Shown: one piece after another, positions 36,426 to 46,983 of the stretch
Layout of the letters: each line of letters opens with the position of its first letter
Position numbering within the stretch: position 1 is the first letter of the stretch
From: Variovorax sp. IB41
Lineage (GTDB): Bacteria > Pseudomonadota > Gammaproteobacteria > Burkholderiales > Burkholderiaceae_C
Reading direction: 5' to 3'
Length of the DNA: 64,000 nucleotides
NCBI RefSeq assembly: GCF_016405905.1
Contig: NZ_JAEFCB010000002.1
Coordinates: forward strand, 124,001 to 188,000
Notes under the pieces: generated by a model
Database searches by the model: none
What the model was told of the DNA's origin: nothing
The model's input: only the letters and a program-made list of their open reading frames with translations
Made by a program: the position numbers and the translations under genes

Positions 36426-37019
36426 ATGTACTCCGGCAATCTCGGGCTCGGCATCGCTGCGGTCATCGGGCTCGGGCTCGCCGGCGTGGTCGTGATGATG
36501 GGCGCTTTGCTGATCGCGAACATGCGCGCCGTCGCACAGGCGCGCGGCATGGCGGAACAGGCACGCGACGATGCGCGGCAGAAGATGCGCGCGAGCAGCG
36601 TGCAGGACCTGCGGCCGCTGCTCGGCGTGACGCCGGATGCTGCGAGCATTCGTTTCGATGTCCAGCTTCCGCCTGATGCCGTGCCCGTCTTCGCCATCGA
36701 AGCGGAGCTGCGCGACCTGCTCGCCAAGGTCGTGGCGCACGCGGCACGTGTGATGTCCGCGGGCGCAACGCTGCAGGTCTCCGCGCGCGTGGAACGCGGG
36801 CATGCGGTCGTTCACTGGCGCGATCTCGATGCGGAAGACGTGCGGCCGCCGCTCGCGCGATTCTTCGATGCGCTCGACGCCGCCTCGCAAGCCAGTGCGC
36901 GCGTTTGCGAGCGCATTGCCAGCCGCCACGGCGGGCGCATCTATTCGGCGCCGCACGCCGACGGTGCGCTGGGCCTCACGCTGCGGCTGCCATTGCACGA
37001 GTCCACCGCCGGATCTTGA
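36426..37019 (+). CDS. Membrane-anchored protein with degenerate histidine-kinase-ATPase-like domain
   Basis: This 197-residue protein has one N-terminal helix (LGIAAVIGLGLAGVVVMMGALLIANM), a short charged linker, then a domain resembling the HATPase_c of sensor kinases. ELRDLLAKVVAHAARVM aligns with an N-box, and CERIASRHGGRIYSAPHADGALGLTLRLPL aligns with the typical C-terminal strand set. It has no phospho-accepting His domain, no clear Asn in the N-box and no DxGxG. ATP binding is therefore doubtful. It might bind partner kinases or be a relic. Function is unknown. Confidence 0.65.
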   Translation: MYSGNLGLGIAAVIGLGLAGVVVMMGALLIANMRAVAQARGMAEQARDDARQKMRASSVQDLRPLLGVTPDAASIRFDVQLPPDAVPVFAIEAELRDLLAKVVAHAARVMSAGATLQVSARVERGHAVVHWRDLDAEDVRPPLARFFDALDAASQASARVCERIASRHGGRIYSAPHADGALGLTLRLPLHESTAGS

Positions 37020-37092
37020 AGGGCGTAGGCTGCCGCGCCGTGGAACTCCGCGTCATACTCGCGGTCCCACGGTGCCGCCGCTTTTCCTTCCG

Positions 37093-37614
37093 ATGCCGAA
37101 CGTGCGATTCACAGTTTCTTTTCTCCGTGCGCTCGCCGCGAGCGCGGTCTTCTTCGCCACCGGCGCACTGCATGCCCAGGCCTTGCCGCCGGGCGTGCGC
37201 CTGGGCATGACGGCCGACGAACTGCACGCTGCATTGCCCGCCGTCGAGCGCGTGCAGCGCCCGCAGCGGCTGACCGGCGGTTTGCTCGGAAGCTGGCGCG
37301 CAACGCCTGTCGAGATCGCGGGGTTGATGTTCGAGCCGACCTTCTTCTTCGCGGCTTCGGAATTGCGGCGCGTCGAATACGTGGCCACGGCGCAGGCCGC
37401 GCCCGACAGCGGCGCATCGGCGTTCGGCCAACTCGTGCAGTGGGGGCGCGGCGTGTTCGGCAACGAACTCGCGTCGCGCGATCCGGGCAGCGCCTATGCG
37501 GCGTGGACGAGCGGCGACACCGATGTCTACGTGCAGCAGGTGAGCGACCCGCGCCGCGCGAGCGTGCGCCTGGTCTACAAGGCGCGGCAGCTGCGGGACG
37601 GCAGCGAGCTCTGA
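37093..37614 (+). CDS. Exported hypothetical protein, 173 residues
   Basis: The N-terminus MPNVRFTVSFLRALAASAVFFATGALHAQA is a signal peptide. The mature part LPPGVRLGMTADELHAALPAVERV recalls the short LGMT.xEL motif seen in various periplasmic proteins that begin with a similar repeat, but I assign no function. The region around AAWTSGDTDVYVQQVSDPRRASVRLVYK is consistent with a small beta-rich fold. It ends 10 bases before the convergent ureG gene. Confidence 0.65.
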   Translation: MPNVRFTVSFLRALAASAVFFATGALHAQALPPGVRLGMTADELHAALPAVERVQRPQRLTGGLLGSWRATPVEIAGLMFEPTFFFAASELRRVEYVATAQAAPDSGASAFGQLVQWGRGVFGNELASRDPGSAYAAWTSGDTDVYVQQVSDPRRASVRLVYKARQLRDGSEL

Positions 37615-37624
37615 GCGTGCCTGC

Positions 37625-38275
37625 TCAGGCCGCGATGAGCATGCCGCGTTCCTCGATGAACGCCACCACCTCGGCCACGCCCGTGTGGGTCTTCAGGTTC
37701 GTCATCACGTAGGGCCGCTGGCGGCGCATGCGCTGCGTGTCCTGCTCCATCACTTCCAGGCTCGCGCCCACGTAGGGCGCCAGGTCGATCTTGTTGATCA
37801 CGAACAGGTCGCTCTTGGTGATGCCGGGGCCGCCCTTGCGCGGAATCTTCTCGCCGGCCGCCACGTCGATCACGTAGATCGTGAGGTCCGACAGCTCCGG
37901 GCTGAAGGTGGCCGCGAGGTTGTCGCCGCCCGACTCGACGAACACCACGTCGGCGTCCGGAAAGTCCTCGAGCATGCGGTCGATGGCTTCCAGGTTGATC
38001 GACGCGTCTTCGCGGATCGCGGTGTGCGGGCAGCCGCCGGTCTCCACGCCCATGATGCGTTCGGCGGGCAGCGCGCCGGCCACGGTCAGGAGGCGCTGGT
38101 CTTCCTTGGTGTAGATGTCGTTGGTGATCGCCACGAGGTCGTACTTGTCGCGCATCGCCTTGCAGAGCATCTCCAGCAGCGTGGTCTTGCCCGAACCGAC
38201 CGGGCCGCCGATGCCCACGCGCAGCGGCGGCAGTCTCTTGGTGCGGTGGGGAATGTGGTGCAGGGCGGAGGTCAT
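37625..38275 (-). CDS. ureG: Urease accessory GTPase UreG
   Basis: This 216-residue SIMIBI-class GTPase has the P-loop [11 protein letters not shown], the metal-binding Cys-Pro-His motif in [24 protein letters not shown] and the base-recognition motif NKID. UreG uses GTP hydrolysis to deliver nickel into apo-urease together with UreE, UreF and UreD(H). It is the last gene of the ureEFG block, 18 bases after ureF. Confidence 0.96.
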   Translation of the reverse strand: MTSALHHIPHRTKRLPPLRVGIGGPVGSGKTTLLEMLCKAMRDKYDLVAITNDIYTKEDQRLLTVAGALPAERIMGVETGGCPHTAIREDASINLEAIDRMLEDFPDADVVFVESGGDNLAATFSPELSDLTIYVIDVAAGEKIPRKGGPGITKSDLFVINKIDLAPYVGASLEVMEQDTQRMRRQRPYVMTNLKTHTGVAEVVAFIEERGMLIAA

Positions 38276-38293
38276 GGGCGTTGTCCGGTTCGG

Positions 38294-38974
38294 TCAGCTT
38301 CGAAAGAGGCGGGAATATTGTGTTTCATGGCGGGCCGACAGCACGGCCAGCAAAGGGGCGAAGGCCTGGCGTTCGTCGTCGCCCAGGCGCATCGCGCGTT
38401 CGACGGCCGCGGGGATTTCGTTCGCGAGCCGCGCGAGGATGCGCTGGCCCGCGCTCTGCCCGAGCGGCACGGCCTTGACGGCCGCGGCCACCATGTTCTC
38501 GGCCCAGCCGAAGGCGAAGGCCAGGCACCCGTCGTGCACCGTGGCACCGGTGCGGCCGAGCGCGAAGGCGAAGGCCACGGGGTAGCTGGCGGGCAGGTCC
38601 TTGAAGACCTCGGCCGTGTCCGCATGGTGCAGCTTGAGCCACTCGACGAAGGAGCGGCCCATCTGCTCGGTCTGCAGGAAGAACTCGGCCGACTCGCGGG
38701 TGGCGAGGACCCATGCGTTGAGCTTGCGGATGCGCGCCGCGTCGTTCGCGCGCCAGGCGGGGATGGCCTGCGCGACCAGCGCGAGGTCGCCGCGCGCGAA
38801 GCTCAGGTGCAACTGGTCGGCGAGCCATTCGGCGGCCTTGGCTTCGGAGTCGAGGCCGGCCCATTCGACTGCCGCCTCGACGCCTTCGGAGTACGAGAAG
38901 CCGCCCACGGGCAAGGCCGGGGAGGCGAGCCAGATGAGCTGCAGCAGGCTGTGGGCGCTGGCCGGGTCGGGCAT
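38294..38974 (-). CDS. ureF: Urease accessory protein UreF
   Basis: This 226-residue all-helical protein has typical UreF motifs: [30 protein letters not shown] near the start, and [10 protein letters not shown] and [22 protein letters not shown] later. UreF acts as a GAP-like adaptor between UreG and the UreD-urease complex. It lies 26 bases after ureE in the same orientation. Confidence 0.94.
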   Translation of the reverse strand: MPDPASAHSLLQLIWLASPALPVGGFSYSEGVEAAVEWAGLDSEAKAAEWLADQLHLSFARGDLALVAQAIPAWRANDAARIRKLNAWVLATRESAEFFLQTEQMGRSFVEWLKLHHADTAEVFKDLPASYPVAFAFALGRTGATVHDGCLAFAFGWAENMVAAAVKAVPLGQSAGQRILARLANEIPAAVERAMRLGDDERQAFAPLLAVLSARHETQYSRLFRS

Positions 38975-39000
38975 GTCAGCTTTGCGCCGCGCGCGCTGGA

Positions 39001-39591
39001 TCAGGCATGGTCATGGTCGTGGTCATCGAGCAGCTCGGGCGCGAGCACGAGCGGCTTGGGGCCCTTCGCGTGCGAATGATCGTGTTCGTGGCTGTGGTCA
39101 TGGCCGTGGTGGTCATGGCTGCCGTGGCCGTGCTCGTGCGACCCATAGGCGCCGCCCTCGGGCTCGAAGGCTTCTTCCACCGCGACGACGATCAGGTGCA
39201 TCGAGCGCAGCATGTCGGCCAGCACGTGGTCGGGTTCGATCTTCAGGTGATCGGGCTTCAGCTCGATCGGCACATGCCGGTTGCCCAGGTGATAGGCCGC
39301 GCGCGTCAGGTCGAAGGGCGTGCCGTGGGCCGTGCAGTGCGTGATGCGCAGAACCGGCTGCGGCGCCGCGATGACGCGGACCAGCGAGCCGTCTTCGGCC
39401 ACCAGCACATCGCCGCCGCGCACCGCGGTGCCGCGCGGCAGGAAGATGCCGATCTGCCGGCCCTGCGAATCGGTGGCGTCGAAGCGGCTTTTCTGGCGGA
39501 CGTCCCAGTCCAGCTCGACGGTGGCGGCGCGCTTGAGCAGCACGGGCGCAAGGCCGCGGCCCTGCGGCATGAGTTTGTTGGCGGTGAGCAT
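39001..39591 (-). CDS. ureE: Urease nickel metallochaperone UreE with His-rich tail
   Basis: This 196-residue protein has the UreE core ([29 protein letters not shown]..., [25 protein letters not shown]). Its C-terminal tail holds about 15 histidines alternating with Asp, Gly, Glu and Ser, a nickel-storage tail. UreE hands nickel to UreG. Uniquely here, its start faces a divergent toxin-antitoxin pair that lies between it and ureC, so ureEFG cannot simply be read as a tight continuation of ureC. Confidence 0.95.
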   Translation of the reverse strand: MLTANKLMPQGRGLAPVLLKRAATVELDWDVRQKSRFDATDSQGRQIGIFLPRGTAVRGGDVLVAEDGSLVRVIAAPQPVLRITHCTAHGTPFDLTRAAYHLGNRHVPIELKPDHLKIEPDHVLADMLRSMHLIVVAVEEAFEPEGGAYGSHEHGHGSHDHHGHDHSHEHDHSHAKGPKPLVLAPELLDDHDHDHA

Positions 39592-39624
39592 GGTGACTTG
39601 ATTTCAGCGGCAAGTTGCCGATAA

Positions 39625-39640
39625 TATAACAATCGTTATA
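39625..39640. promoter_or_regulatory. Inverted repeat upstream of the antitoxin gene (probable autoregulatory operator)
   Basis: TATAAC-AATC-GTTATA is a perfect 6-4-6 inverted repeat in an AT-rich patch, 15 bases before the antitoxin ATG and followed by a GGAG ribosome-binding site. It would overlap the -10 region of the toxin-antitoxin promoter and also lies just upstream of the divergent ureE start. Confidence 0.6.
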
Positions 39641-39654
39641 ACTTTGGAGTTCCA

Positions 39655-39879
39655 ATGTCGGCACTCAAACTGACCCAGATCGGCAACTCCGTGGGGGTGA
39701 TCCTGCCCAAGGAAGTCCTGGCCCGGCTGAAGCTGGAAAAGGGCGACACCGTGTTCATGACCGAGGCGGCCAACGGCGTCACCCTGACGCCATACGACCC
39801 TGAAGTGGACGAGCAACTCAAGCTGGGCCGCGAGTTCATGCGCGAGTACCGCGATACCTTCCACCAGCTTGCCAAATGA
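39655..39879 (+). CDS. AbrB/MazE-like antitoxin
   Basis: This 74-residue protein has the swapped-hairpin AbrB DNA-binding start (MSALKLTQIGNSVGVILPKEVLARLKLEKGDTVFMTE) followed by an acidic, flexible C-terminus (PEVDEQLKLGREFMREYRDTFHQLAK) that would neutralise the toxin. It overlaps the Doc-type toxin gene by 4 bases (ATGA). The upstream palindrome suggests autorepression. The pair runs against the flanking urease genes. Confidence 0.9.
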   Translation: MSALKLTQIGNSVGVILPKEVLARLKLEKGDTVFMTEAANGVTLTPYDPEVDEQLKLGREFMREYRDTFHQLAK

Positions 39880-40268
39880 GCGAGTGGCGTTGGATCGACC
39901 GACGCGCGCTCGTTCTGCTGCATGACGAAAGCCTGGCCGAGCATGGCGGTGCACCGGGCCTGCGCGACGAAAGTCTGCTCCAGTCGGCCCTGGCGCGGCC
40001 GCTGAATCTCGTGGCCTATGGGTCGCCCGACATCGCGGATCTTGCCGCCGCCTATGGCATCGGCCTTGCCAAGAACCATCCCTTCGTCGATGGCAACAAG
40101 CGCGCAGCCTTTCTCGCCGTCGGCTTGTTCCTGGCCTTGAACGGCCAACGACTGGTTGTCACGCAAACCGAGGCTACGCTCGTGATGCTCGACGTCGCGG
40201 CCAGTGCCATCGACGAAAACAGCTTTGCCGCCTGGATTCGCGATCACCTGAAGGCTCGTTCCGGCTGA
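39876..40268 (+). CDS. Death-on-curing (Doc/Fic) family toxin
   Basis: This 130-residue protein carries the complete Fic/Doc active-site motif HPFVDGNKR, preceded by AAAYGIGLAKN and a Doc-type N-terminus (HDESLAEHGGAPGLRDESLLQSALARP). Doc phosphorylates elongation factor Tu and stops translation until its antitoxin binds it. The gene looks intact and is translationally coupled to the antitoxin. It ends 8 bases from the convergent ureC stop. Confidence 0.92.
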   Translation: MSEWRWIDRRALVLLHDESLAEHGGAPGLRDESLLQSALARPLNLVAYGSPDIADLAAAYGIGLAKNHPFVDGNKRAAFLAVGLFLALNGQRLVVTQTEATLVMLDVAASAIDENSFAAWIRDHLKARSG

Positions 40269-40276
40269 CCTGGCGT

Positions 40277-42019
40277 CTAGAACAGAAAATACCGCTGCGC
40301 CATCGGCAGCAGCTTCGCCGGCTCGCAGGTCAGCAGATGCCCATCGGCGCGCACCGCGTAGGTCTGCGCATCGATCTCCATCTTCGGCGCGTAGCCGTTG
40401 TGGATCAGGTCTTTCTTGCGCACATTGCGGATGTTCTTCACCGCGCTCAGGTTCTTGGCCAGACCGTAGCGCTCCTTGATGCCCGAAGCCAGACCGGCTT
40501 GCGAGACGAAGGTCAACGAGCTCTTCGCGAGCGAGCCGCCATATGCGCCGAACATCGGCCGGAAATGCACCGGCTGCGGCGTGGGAATCGATGCGCTCGG
40601 GTCGCCCATCGCCGCCATCGCGATCGTGCCGCCCTTGAGGATGGTGAAGGGCTTCACGCCGAAGAAGGCCGGTTTCCAGATCACGATGTCGGCCCACTTG
40701 CCGACTTCGAGCGAGCCGACCTCGTGCGCGATGCCGTGCGCGATGGCCGGGTTGATCGTGTACTTGGCGACGTAGCGCCTGGCGCGGAAGTTGTCGTTGC
40801 GCTCGCTGTCTTCGGGCAGCGTGCCGCGCTGCACCTTCATCTTGTGCGCGGTCTGCCAGGTGCGGATGACGACCTCGCCCACGCGCCCCATGGCCTGGCT
40901 GTCGGAGCTGAACATGCTGATCGCGCCCAGGTCGTGCAGCACGTCTTCGGCAGCGATGGTTTCCTTGCGGATGCGCGACTCGGCGAAGGCCAGGTCCTCG
41001 GCGATGCCGGCGTCCAGGTGGTGGCACACCATGAGCATGTCGACGTGCTCGTCCAGCGTGTTCACCGTGTAGGGCATCGTGGGGTTGGTCGACGACGGCA
41101 GGAAGTTCGCCTCGCCCACCACGCGCAGGATGTCCGGCGCATGGCCGCCGCCCGCGCCCTCGGTGTGGAAGGCGCAGATCGCGCGGCCGCCGACGGCCGC
41201 GATGGTGTTCTCGACAAAGCCCGATTCGTTGAGCGTGTCGCTGTGGATCGCCACCTGCGTGTCGGTGGCGTCGGCCACATCCAGGCAGTTGCTGATCGCC
41301 GCGGGCGTGGTGCCCCAGTCTTCGTGCAGCTTCAGGCCAATGACGCCCGCCTCGATCTGCTCGTGCAGCGCATCGGGCAGGCTCGCGTTGCCCTTGCCGA
41401 GAAAGCCCAGGTTCATCGGAAACGCATCGGCCGCCTGCAGCATGCGCTCGATGTGCCAGGGGCCGGGCGTGGCGGTGGTCGCGAAGGTGCCTGTCGCGGG
41501 GCCGGTGCCGCCGCCGAGCATGGTGGTGACGCCCGAGGACAGCGCCTCCTCGATCTGCTGCGGGCAGATGAAGTGGATGTGGCTGTCGATGCCGCCCGCG
41601 GTGACGATGTTGCCTTCGCAGCTGATGATCTCGGTGCCCGGGCCGATGACGATATCGACACCCGGTTGCACGTCGGGATTGCCGGCCTTGCCGATGGCGG
41701 CGATGCGGCCGTCCTTCAGGCCGATGTCGGCTTTCACGATGCCCCAGTGATCCAGGATGAGCGCGTTGGTCAGAACCGTATCGACGGCGCCACCGGCCGT
41801 AGGGCCGCTGCCTTTGCCATCGCGGGTGCGCTGCGATTGCGCCATGCCGTCGCGGATGGTCTTGCCGCCGCCGAACTTCACCTCTTCGCCGTAGCCGCCG
41901 GCACGCAGCGTGTAGTCGGCCTCCACTTCGATCAGGAGTTCTGTGTCTGCAAGGCGGACCCGGTCACCGACGGTGGGGCCGAAGATTTCCGCATAGGCGC
42001 GTCGCCCGATGGTGGCCAT
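40277..42019 (-). CDS. ureC: Urease alpha (catalytic) subunit
   Basis: This 580-residue amidohydrolase contains the nickel-centre motifs [13 protein letters not shown], the carbamylated-lysine segment GLKLHEDWG, the flap MVCHHLD (catalytic Cys and His) and the [11 protein letters not shown] block. It hydrolyses urea to ammonia and carbamate. It is about ten residues longer than most UreC proteins, without any missing motif. It follows ureB by 3 bases. Its 3' end abuts a convergent toxin gene rather than ureE. Confidence 0.97.
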   Translation of the reverse strand: MATIGRRAYAEIFGPTVGDRVRLADTELLIEVEADYTLRAGGYGEEVKFGGGKTIRDGMAQSQRTRDGKGSGPTAGGAVDTVLTNALILDHWGIVKADIGLKDGRIAAIGKAGNPDVQPGVDIVIGPGTEIISCEGNIVTAGGIDSHIHFICPQQIEEALSSGVTTMLGGGTGPATGTFATTATPGPWHIERMLQAADAFPMNLGFLGKGNASLPDALHEQIEAGVIGLKLHEDWGTTPAAISNCLDVADATDTQVAIHSDTLNESGFVENTIAAVGGRAICAFHTEGAGGGHAPDILRVVGEANFLPSSTNPTMPYTVNTLDEHVDMLMVCHHLDAGIAEDLAFAESRIRKETIAAEDVLHDLGAISMFSSDSQAMGRVGEVVIRTWQTAHKMKVQRGTLPEDSERNDNFRARRYVAKYTINPAIAHGIAHEVGSLEVGKWADIVIWKPAFFGVKPFTILKGGTIAMAAMGDPSASIPTPQPVHFRPMFGAYGGSLAKSSLTFVSQAGLASGIKERYGLAKNLSAVKNIRNVRKKDLIHNGYAPKMEIDAQTYAVRADGHLLTCEPAKLLPMAQRYFLF

Positions 42020-42022
42020 GTT

Positions 42023-42328
42023 TTAGAGCTTTCCTTGAACCAGGCCGCGAAAGCCATAAACGATGCGATCGCCCGAGTAATCGACCAGCTCGACCGTGCG
42101 CTGCTGCCCCGGCTCGAAACGCACCGCGGCGCCCGAGGCGATGTTCAGCCGCATGCCGCGCGCGGCCTCGCGGTCGAAGCCGAGGGCGCCGTTGGTCTCG
42201 GCGAAGTGGTAGTGCGAGCCGACCTGGATCGGCCGGTCGGCGGTGTTCTGCACCACCAGCGTGAGCGTGCGGCGGCCGGGGTTGAGCGTGTGCTCGCCGT
42301 CGTCGGTGAAGAGTTCGCCGGGGGTCAT
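42023..42328 (-). CDS. ureB: Urease beta subunit
   Basis: This 101-residue protein ([46 protein letters not shown]) matches UreB, including [23 protein letters not shown]. It is a separate subunit, as in most proteobacteria. It lies between ureJ (5 bases) and ureC (3 bases). Confidence 0.96.
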   Translation of the reverse strand: MTPGELFTDDGEHTLNPGRRTLTLVVQNTADRPIQVGSHYHFAETNGALGFDREAARGMRLNIASGAAVRFEPGQQRTVELVDYSGDRIVYGFRGLVQGKL

Positions 42329-42333
42329 GGCGA

Positions 42334-42933
42334 TCAGACGGCCTGGGCCAGCAGCGTTGCACCGAGCACCACCACGGCGGCACCGGCCACGCGCGGCAGC
42401 CAGGCGTTGGCATGGCGCAGCGCCCAACCGAGCGCGATGCCCGCCAGGTGCAGCGCGACGGTCGCGCTCACCATGCCGGCCAGCGTGAGCGCGGCGCCTT
42501 CTTCGCTCGCGAGTTCGTAACCGTGGGCCACGCCGTGGAAGACGGCGAACACGCCGACCACGGCCATCGCGACGGCGGCCGGCAGGTGAATGCGCGTGAC
42601 CACCAGCAGGCCCAGCACCAGCAGCGAGGCCGCGATCATCGGTTCGACCGCCGGCAGCTGCATGCCGGCGAGGCCCATCAACGCGCCCACCAGCAGCATG
42701 CCGGCGAACGCCAGCGGCGCCCACAGCAGGTCGGGCCAGGCGCGTCGCGCGGCCAGCGCGCTCCAGAGGCCGACCGCGACCATGGCGGCCAGGTGATCGG
42801 CGCCGGTCAGCGGATGCAGGAAACCGGTGGTGAAGCCGTGGTGCAGGCCGCCGTCGACGCCGGTGTGGGCGCTGGCTGCCAGCGGCAGCAGGAGGGCGAG
42901 CAGGGCGAGGGTCTTGGAAGTGGTGTGACGCAT
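42334..42933 (-). CDS. ureJ: HupE/UreJ-family nickel transporter
   Basis: This 199-residue protein has a signal-like start ([25 protein letters not shown]) and about six helices. The family histidines are present in [31 protein letters not shown] and in [13 protein letters not shown]. HupE/UreJ proteins move nickel across a membrane for urease or hydrogenase. It sits inside the urease operon between ureA and ureB, a known variant order. Confidence 0.92.
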   Translation of the reverse strand: MRHTTSKTLALLALLLPLAASAHTGVDGGLHHGFTTGFLHPLTGADHLAAMVAVGLWSALAARRAWPDLLWAPLAFAGMLLVGALMGLAGMQLPAVEPMIAASLLVLGLLVVTRIHLPAAVAMAVVGVFAVFHGVAHGYELASEEGAALTLAGMVSATVALHLAGIALGWALRHANAWLPRVAGAAVVVLGATLLAQAV

Positions 42934-42958
42934 GGCAGTTCTTCTTTTCGAGGGCGGG

Positions 42959-43261
42959 TCAGACGATCGGCTGGTGGACGGTGACCAGCTTGGTGCCGTC
43001 CGGAAAGGTGGCTTCGACCTGGATGTCCGGAATCATCTCGGCGATGCCGTCCATCACGTCGGCGCGGGTGAGCACCGAGCGGCCCTCGCTCATGAGCGCG
43101 GCGACGCTCTTGCCGTCGCGGGCGCCCTCCATCACGGCGGCGGAGATCAGCGCGACGGCTTCGGGGTAGTTGAGCTTCAGGCCGCGGGCCTTGCGCCGTT
43201 CGGCCAGGAGCGCCGCAGTGAAGATCAGCAGCTTGTCTTTTTCGCGCGGGGTCAGTTCCAT
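42959..43261 (-). CDS. ureA: Urease gamma subunit
   Basis: This 100-residue protein ([50 protein letters not shown]) is UreA, ending [20 protein letters not shown]. It is the first gene of this urease block. The usual upstream ureD is not there; instead the permease-kinase gene starts about 96 bases away in the opposite direction. The 43262-43356 gap probably carries both promoters; no further element is evident in it. Confidence 0.96.
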   Translation of the reverse strand: MELTPREKDKLLIFTAALLAERRKARGLKLNYPEAVALISAAVMEGARDGKSVAALMSEGRSVLTRADVMDGIAEMIPDIQVEATFPDGTKLVTVHQPIV

Positions 43262-43356
43262 GGGGGCGGCATCGGGTGGCTGGGGGAAGAGTCGGCCATT
43301 ATGGGCAAGCCTTCTTCTTTGCAACAGTCGTGCCCTGTTCGCCAAAAGTCGTACGG

Positions 43357-46300
43357 ATGGCACGAAAGATGCACCGAAACGGTGTGAACCCAGACGCCAC
43401 GACCACGACCCCCGACGACGCCCCCCAGCGCATCGTCAAGGTCCGGCGCGACTACAACAGCTGGGTCGCGAGCGAAACGCTGGAGGACTACGCGCTGCGC
43501 TACACGCCGCAGCGCTTTCGCAAATGGTCCGAATGGCGGGTGGCCAACACGGCCTTCGGGGCGGCGTCGTTCCTCATCCTGGAGGCGGTGGGCGCCACGC
43601 TGCTGGTGCAGTACGGCTTTGCCAACGCCTTCTGGGCGATCCTGGTCACGGGGCTCATCATCTTCCTGGCGGGCCTTCCGATCAGCGTGTACGCGGCGCG
43701 CTACGGCGTGGACATGGACCTGCTCACCCGCGGCGCGGGCTTCGGCTACATCGGCTCGACGCTCACCTCGCTGATCTACGCGAGCTTCACCTTCATCTTC
43801 TTCGCGCTCGAGGCGGCTGTGATGGCCTATGCGCTGGAGCTGGCGCTGGGCATTCCGCCGGTCTGGGGCTATCTCGTGTGCGCGCTGGTGGTCATTCCGC
43901 TGGTCACGCACGGCGTCTCGGCCATCAGCCGGCTGCAGTTGTGGACCCAGCCGCTCTGGCTGGTGATGCTGGTGGTGCCGTTTGTGTTCGTGCTCGTGCG
44001 CGATCCTGGTGCGTTCGCGGGCATCGTGCACTACAACGGGGTCAAGGCGGCCACCAAGGGTTTCGATCTGCACCTGTTTGGCGCCGCCCTGACGGTCGGC
44101 ATCGCGCTGATCACCCAGATGGGGGAGCAGGCAGATTACCTGCGCTTCATGCCCGCGCGCACCGCCACCACCGGCGGGCGCTGGTGGTCCGGTGTGCTGG
44201 CCGGGGGCCCGGGCTGGGTGGTGCTGGGTGTGTTCAAGATGCTGGGCGGGGCGCTCCTGGCGTACCTGGCCATCACGCACATGGTGCCGGTGGAGCGCGC
44301 GGTCGATCCGAACCAGATGTACCTGGCGGCCTACGAGTACGTGTTTCCGAACTACGGCTGGGCGGTGGCGGCGACGGCGCTGTTCGTGGTGATCTCGCAG
44401 CTCAAGATCAACGTGACCAATGCCTACGCGGGGTCGCTGGCCTGGAGCAATTTCTTCTCGCGCGTGGCGCACAGCCACCCGGGGCGGGTGGTGTGGGTGG
44501 TGTTCAACGCGCTCATCGCCTTCATGCTGATGGAGATGAACGTGTTCGAGGCGCTGGGCGATGTGCTCGGGCTCTTCGCCAACATCGCCATCGCCTGGAT
44601 GATGTCGGTGGTGGCCGACCTGGTCATCAACAAGCCGCTGGGGCTCTCGCCGCCGGGCATCGAGTTCAAGCGCGCGCACCTGTGGGACATCAACCCGGTG
44701 GGCGTGGGCGCGATGGCGCTCGCCTCGGTGCTGTCGATCACCGCACACCTGGGCGTGTTCGGGCCGCTGGCGCAGGCGTTCTCGGCGCTGATCGCGCTGG
44801 GCACCGCGCTGGTCGCCTCGCCGCTGCTGGCGTGGGCCACCGGCGGCAAGTACTACCTGGCGCGGGCATCGGACGCGACCGGGGCCGTGCCCTTCGCGCC
44901 GGCGGCGGGCGGGCGCGCGGTGCGCTGGGCGCGCGTCGAATCGGACGATACCGGCAGCTACCAGCGCCTGAAGGTGCAGCACTGCGTGATCTGCGAGCGC
45001 GAGTACGAAGGGCCGGACATGGCGCATTGCCCGGCGTACCAGGGCGCGATCTGTTCTCTCTGCTGCACGCTCGATGCGCGCTGCGGCGACCTCTGCAAGC
45101 CGCATGCGAGCCTGTCGTCGCAATGGTCGGCCGTGCTGCGCTGGCTGCTGCCGCGCCGCAGCTGGCGCTACCTGGACACGGGCCTGGGGCACTTCCTGCT
45201 GCTGATGCTGGTCATCGTGCCGCTGCTGGCCGTGGTGTTCGGCGTGCTTTATCAACAGGAACTGCGGGCGCTGGCCGAAAGCGCGCTCGAACTCGCGTCG
45301 CAGGCCCGCGCGTCGGAGGTCTGGTCGGGCGTGCAGCAGTCGGCGCTGCGCTCGGGTTTCCTCAAGGCCTACATGGCGCTGCTGGTCATCGCTGGCATCG
45401 TGGCGTGGTGGCTGGTGCTCGCGCACCAGAGCCGCAAGGTCGCGCAGGAAGAGTCGAACCGCCAGACGCACCTGCTGGTGCGCGAGATCGAACTGCACCG
45501 CGAAACCGATCGCGCCCTGCAGGCCGCGAAACAGACCGCCGAGGAGGCAAGGGAGGTCGCCGAGCAAGCCAAGCTCGCGGCCGAGCAGGCCCAGCGCGCC
45601 GCCGACCAGGCCAACCAGGCCAAGAGCCGCTACATCAGCGCCATCAGCCACGAGTTGCGCACGCCGCTCAACAGCATCCTGGGTTACGCGCAGCTGATGG
45701 GCGAAGACCACTCCGTGCCGCCGCACCGCCAGCAGGCGGTGGCGGTCATCAAGCGCGGCGGCGAGCACCTGCTCTCGCTCATCGAGGGCACGCTGGCCAT
45801 CGCGCACATCGAGGCCGGCAAGCTCACGCTGCATGCGCGGCCGATGCGCTTTGCCGACACCGTGCGGGAGCTGGCCGACATGTTCGAGCTGCAGGCGGCC
45901 GAGAAGGGGCTGCAGTTCCGCTTCGAGGCGGCGGGCGCCTTGCCCGAGGTGGTGCGCGCCGACGAGAAGCGCGTGGGCCAGATCCTCATCAACCTTCTGG
46001 GCAATGCGATCAAGTTCACCGCGGCGGGGCAAGTCACGCTGCGGCTGGCCTATGCGCGCGAGTTCGCGGCCATCGAGATCGAGGACACCGGCCCGGGCAT
46101 GACGGCTGCGGACATCGAGCGCATCTTCGAGCCCTTCACCCGCGGCAACGCGGCCGCCTCGTCGGCGCCGGGCGCGGGCCTGGGCCTGACCATCGCCAAG
46201 ATGCTCACCGACCTGATGGGCGGCGAGATGAAGGTGCAGAGCACGCCGGGCGTGGGCTCGCTGTTCTGCGTGCGGCTCTTCCTGCCGCGCGTGCACGACA

Positions 46301-46983
46301 CGGCGGCGGGCGCGACGAGGCCGGTGCCGGTCGCGCGGGCGCGCCGCGGCTACGAAGGTGTGCGCCGGCGCCTGTTGGTGGTCGACAACGAGGAGGCCGA
46401 CCGCGACCTGCTCGACCACGTGCTCGCGCCGCTGGGCTTCGAGCTGCGCACGGCGGCCAGCGGCCACGATGCGCTCGACCTGATCGCCGCGGGCTACCGG
46501 CCCGACGCAATGTTCGTGGACCTTGCGATGCCGGGCATCGACGGCTGGGAGACGATCCGCCGCGCGCGCAAGCTCGGCCTGGCCGATGCATCCGTCGCCA
46601 TCGTCTCGGCCAACGCCTTCGACAAGGGGCTGGACAACGACGTGGGCATCGCGCCTGAAGATTTCTTCGTGAAGCCCGTGCGCCACACCGAGCTGCTCGA
46701 CTGGCTGGAGCGCCGGCTCGGCCTCAAGTGGACCGACACTGCCGCCGCGTTGCCGCCGGCGGCCGCGCCCCGGACGATGCAGCCGCCCTCGCGCGAGCGC
46801 CTGCGCGCACTCGACGAAGCGGTGAGCCTGGGCTACTTTCGCGGCATCATGAACCAGCTGGACGACATCGACACCGAACAGCCCGAGTGCATGGCCTGGA
46901 CCGAGGCGCAGCGCGTGCTGGCGCGCCAGTTCCAGTTCGAGGCCATGAGCCGGGCGCTGGCCGAAGCAGTGAGTGCGCCATGA
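43357..46983 (+). CDS. NCS1-type permease fused to a hybrid histidine kinase with receiver
   Basis: This protein of about 1,208 residues joins several modules. A purine/cytosine-type (NCS1) permease of about 12 helices covers residues 45-530 ([51 protein letters not shown]). A cysteine-rich linker (about 541-585, eight Cys) follows, then two helices and a coiled coil (about 691-755). HisKA has its phospho-His near 764 ([15 protein letters not shown]), then HATPase_c ([29 protein letters not shown]) and a receiver with phospho-Asp near 1053 ([12 protein letters not shown]). A transported or sensed nucleobase-like ligand probably drives the kinase. It is divergent from ureA and overlaps the next regulator by 4 bases. 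Starts at 43369 or 43384 are also possible. Confidence 0.88.
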   Translation: MARKMHRNGVNPDATTTTPDDAPQRIVKVRRDYNSWVASETLEDYALRYTPQRFRKWSEWRVANTAFGAASFLILEAVGATLLVQYGFANAFWAILVTGLIIFLAGLPISVYAARYGVDMDLLTRGAGFGYIGSTLTSLIYASFTFIFFALEAAVMAYALELALGIPPVWGYLVCALVVIPLVTHGVSAISRLQLWTQPLWLVMLVVPFVFVLVRDPGAFAGIVHYNGVKAATKGFDLHLFGAALTVGIALITQMGEQADYLRFMPARTATTGGRWWSGVLAGGPGWVVLGVFKMLGGALLAYLAITHMVPVERAVDPNQMYLAAYEYVFPNYGWAVAATALFVVISQLKINVTNAYAGSLAWSNFFSRVAHSHPGRVVWVVFNALIAFMLMEMNVFEALGDVLGLFANIAIAWMMSVVADLVINKPLGLSPPGIEFKRAHLWDINPVGVGAMALASVLSITAHLGVFGPLAQAFSALIALGTALVASPLLAWATGGKYYLARASDATGAVPFAPAAGGRAVRWARVESDDTGSYQRLKVQHCVICEREYEGPDMAHCPAYQGAICSLCCTLDARCGDLCKPHASLSSQWSAVLRWLLPRRSWRYLDTGLGHFLLLMLVIVPLLAVVFGVLYQQELRALAESALELASQARASEVWSGVQQSALRSGFLKAYMALLVIAGIVAWWLVLAHQSRKVAQEESNRQTHLLVREIELHRETDRALQAAKQTAEEAREVAEQAKLAAEQAQRAADQANQAKSRYISAISHELRTPLNSILGYAQLMGEDHSVPPHRQQAVAVIKRGGEHLLSLIEGTLAIAHIEAGKLTLHARPMRFADTVRELADMFELQAAEKGLQFRFEAAGALPEVVRADEKRVGQILINLLGNAIKFTAAGQVTLRLAYAREFAAIEIEDTGPGMTAADIERIFEPFTRGNAAASSAPGAGLGLTIAKMLTDLMGGEMKVQSTPGVGSLFCVRLFLPRVHDTAAGATRPVPVARARRGYEGVRRRLLVVDNEEADRDLLDHVLAPLGFELRTAASGHDALDLIAAGYRPDAMFVDLAMPGIDGWETIRRARKLGLADASVAIVSANAFDKGLDNDVGIAPEDFFVKPVRHTELLDWLERRLGLKWTDTAAALPPAAAPRTMQPPSRERLRALDEAVSLGYFRGIMNQLDDIDTEQPECMAWTEAQRVLARQFQFEAMSRALAEAVSAP

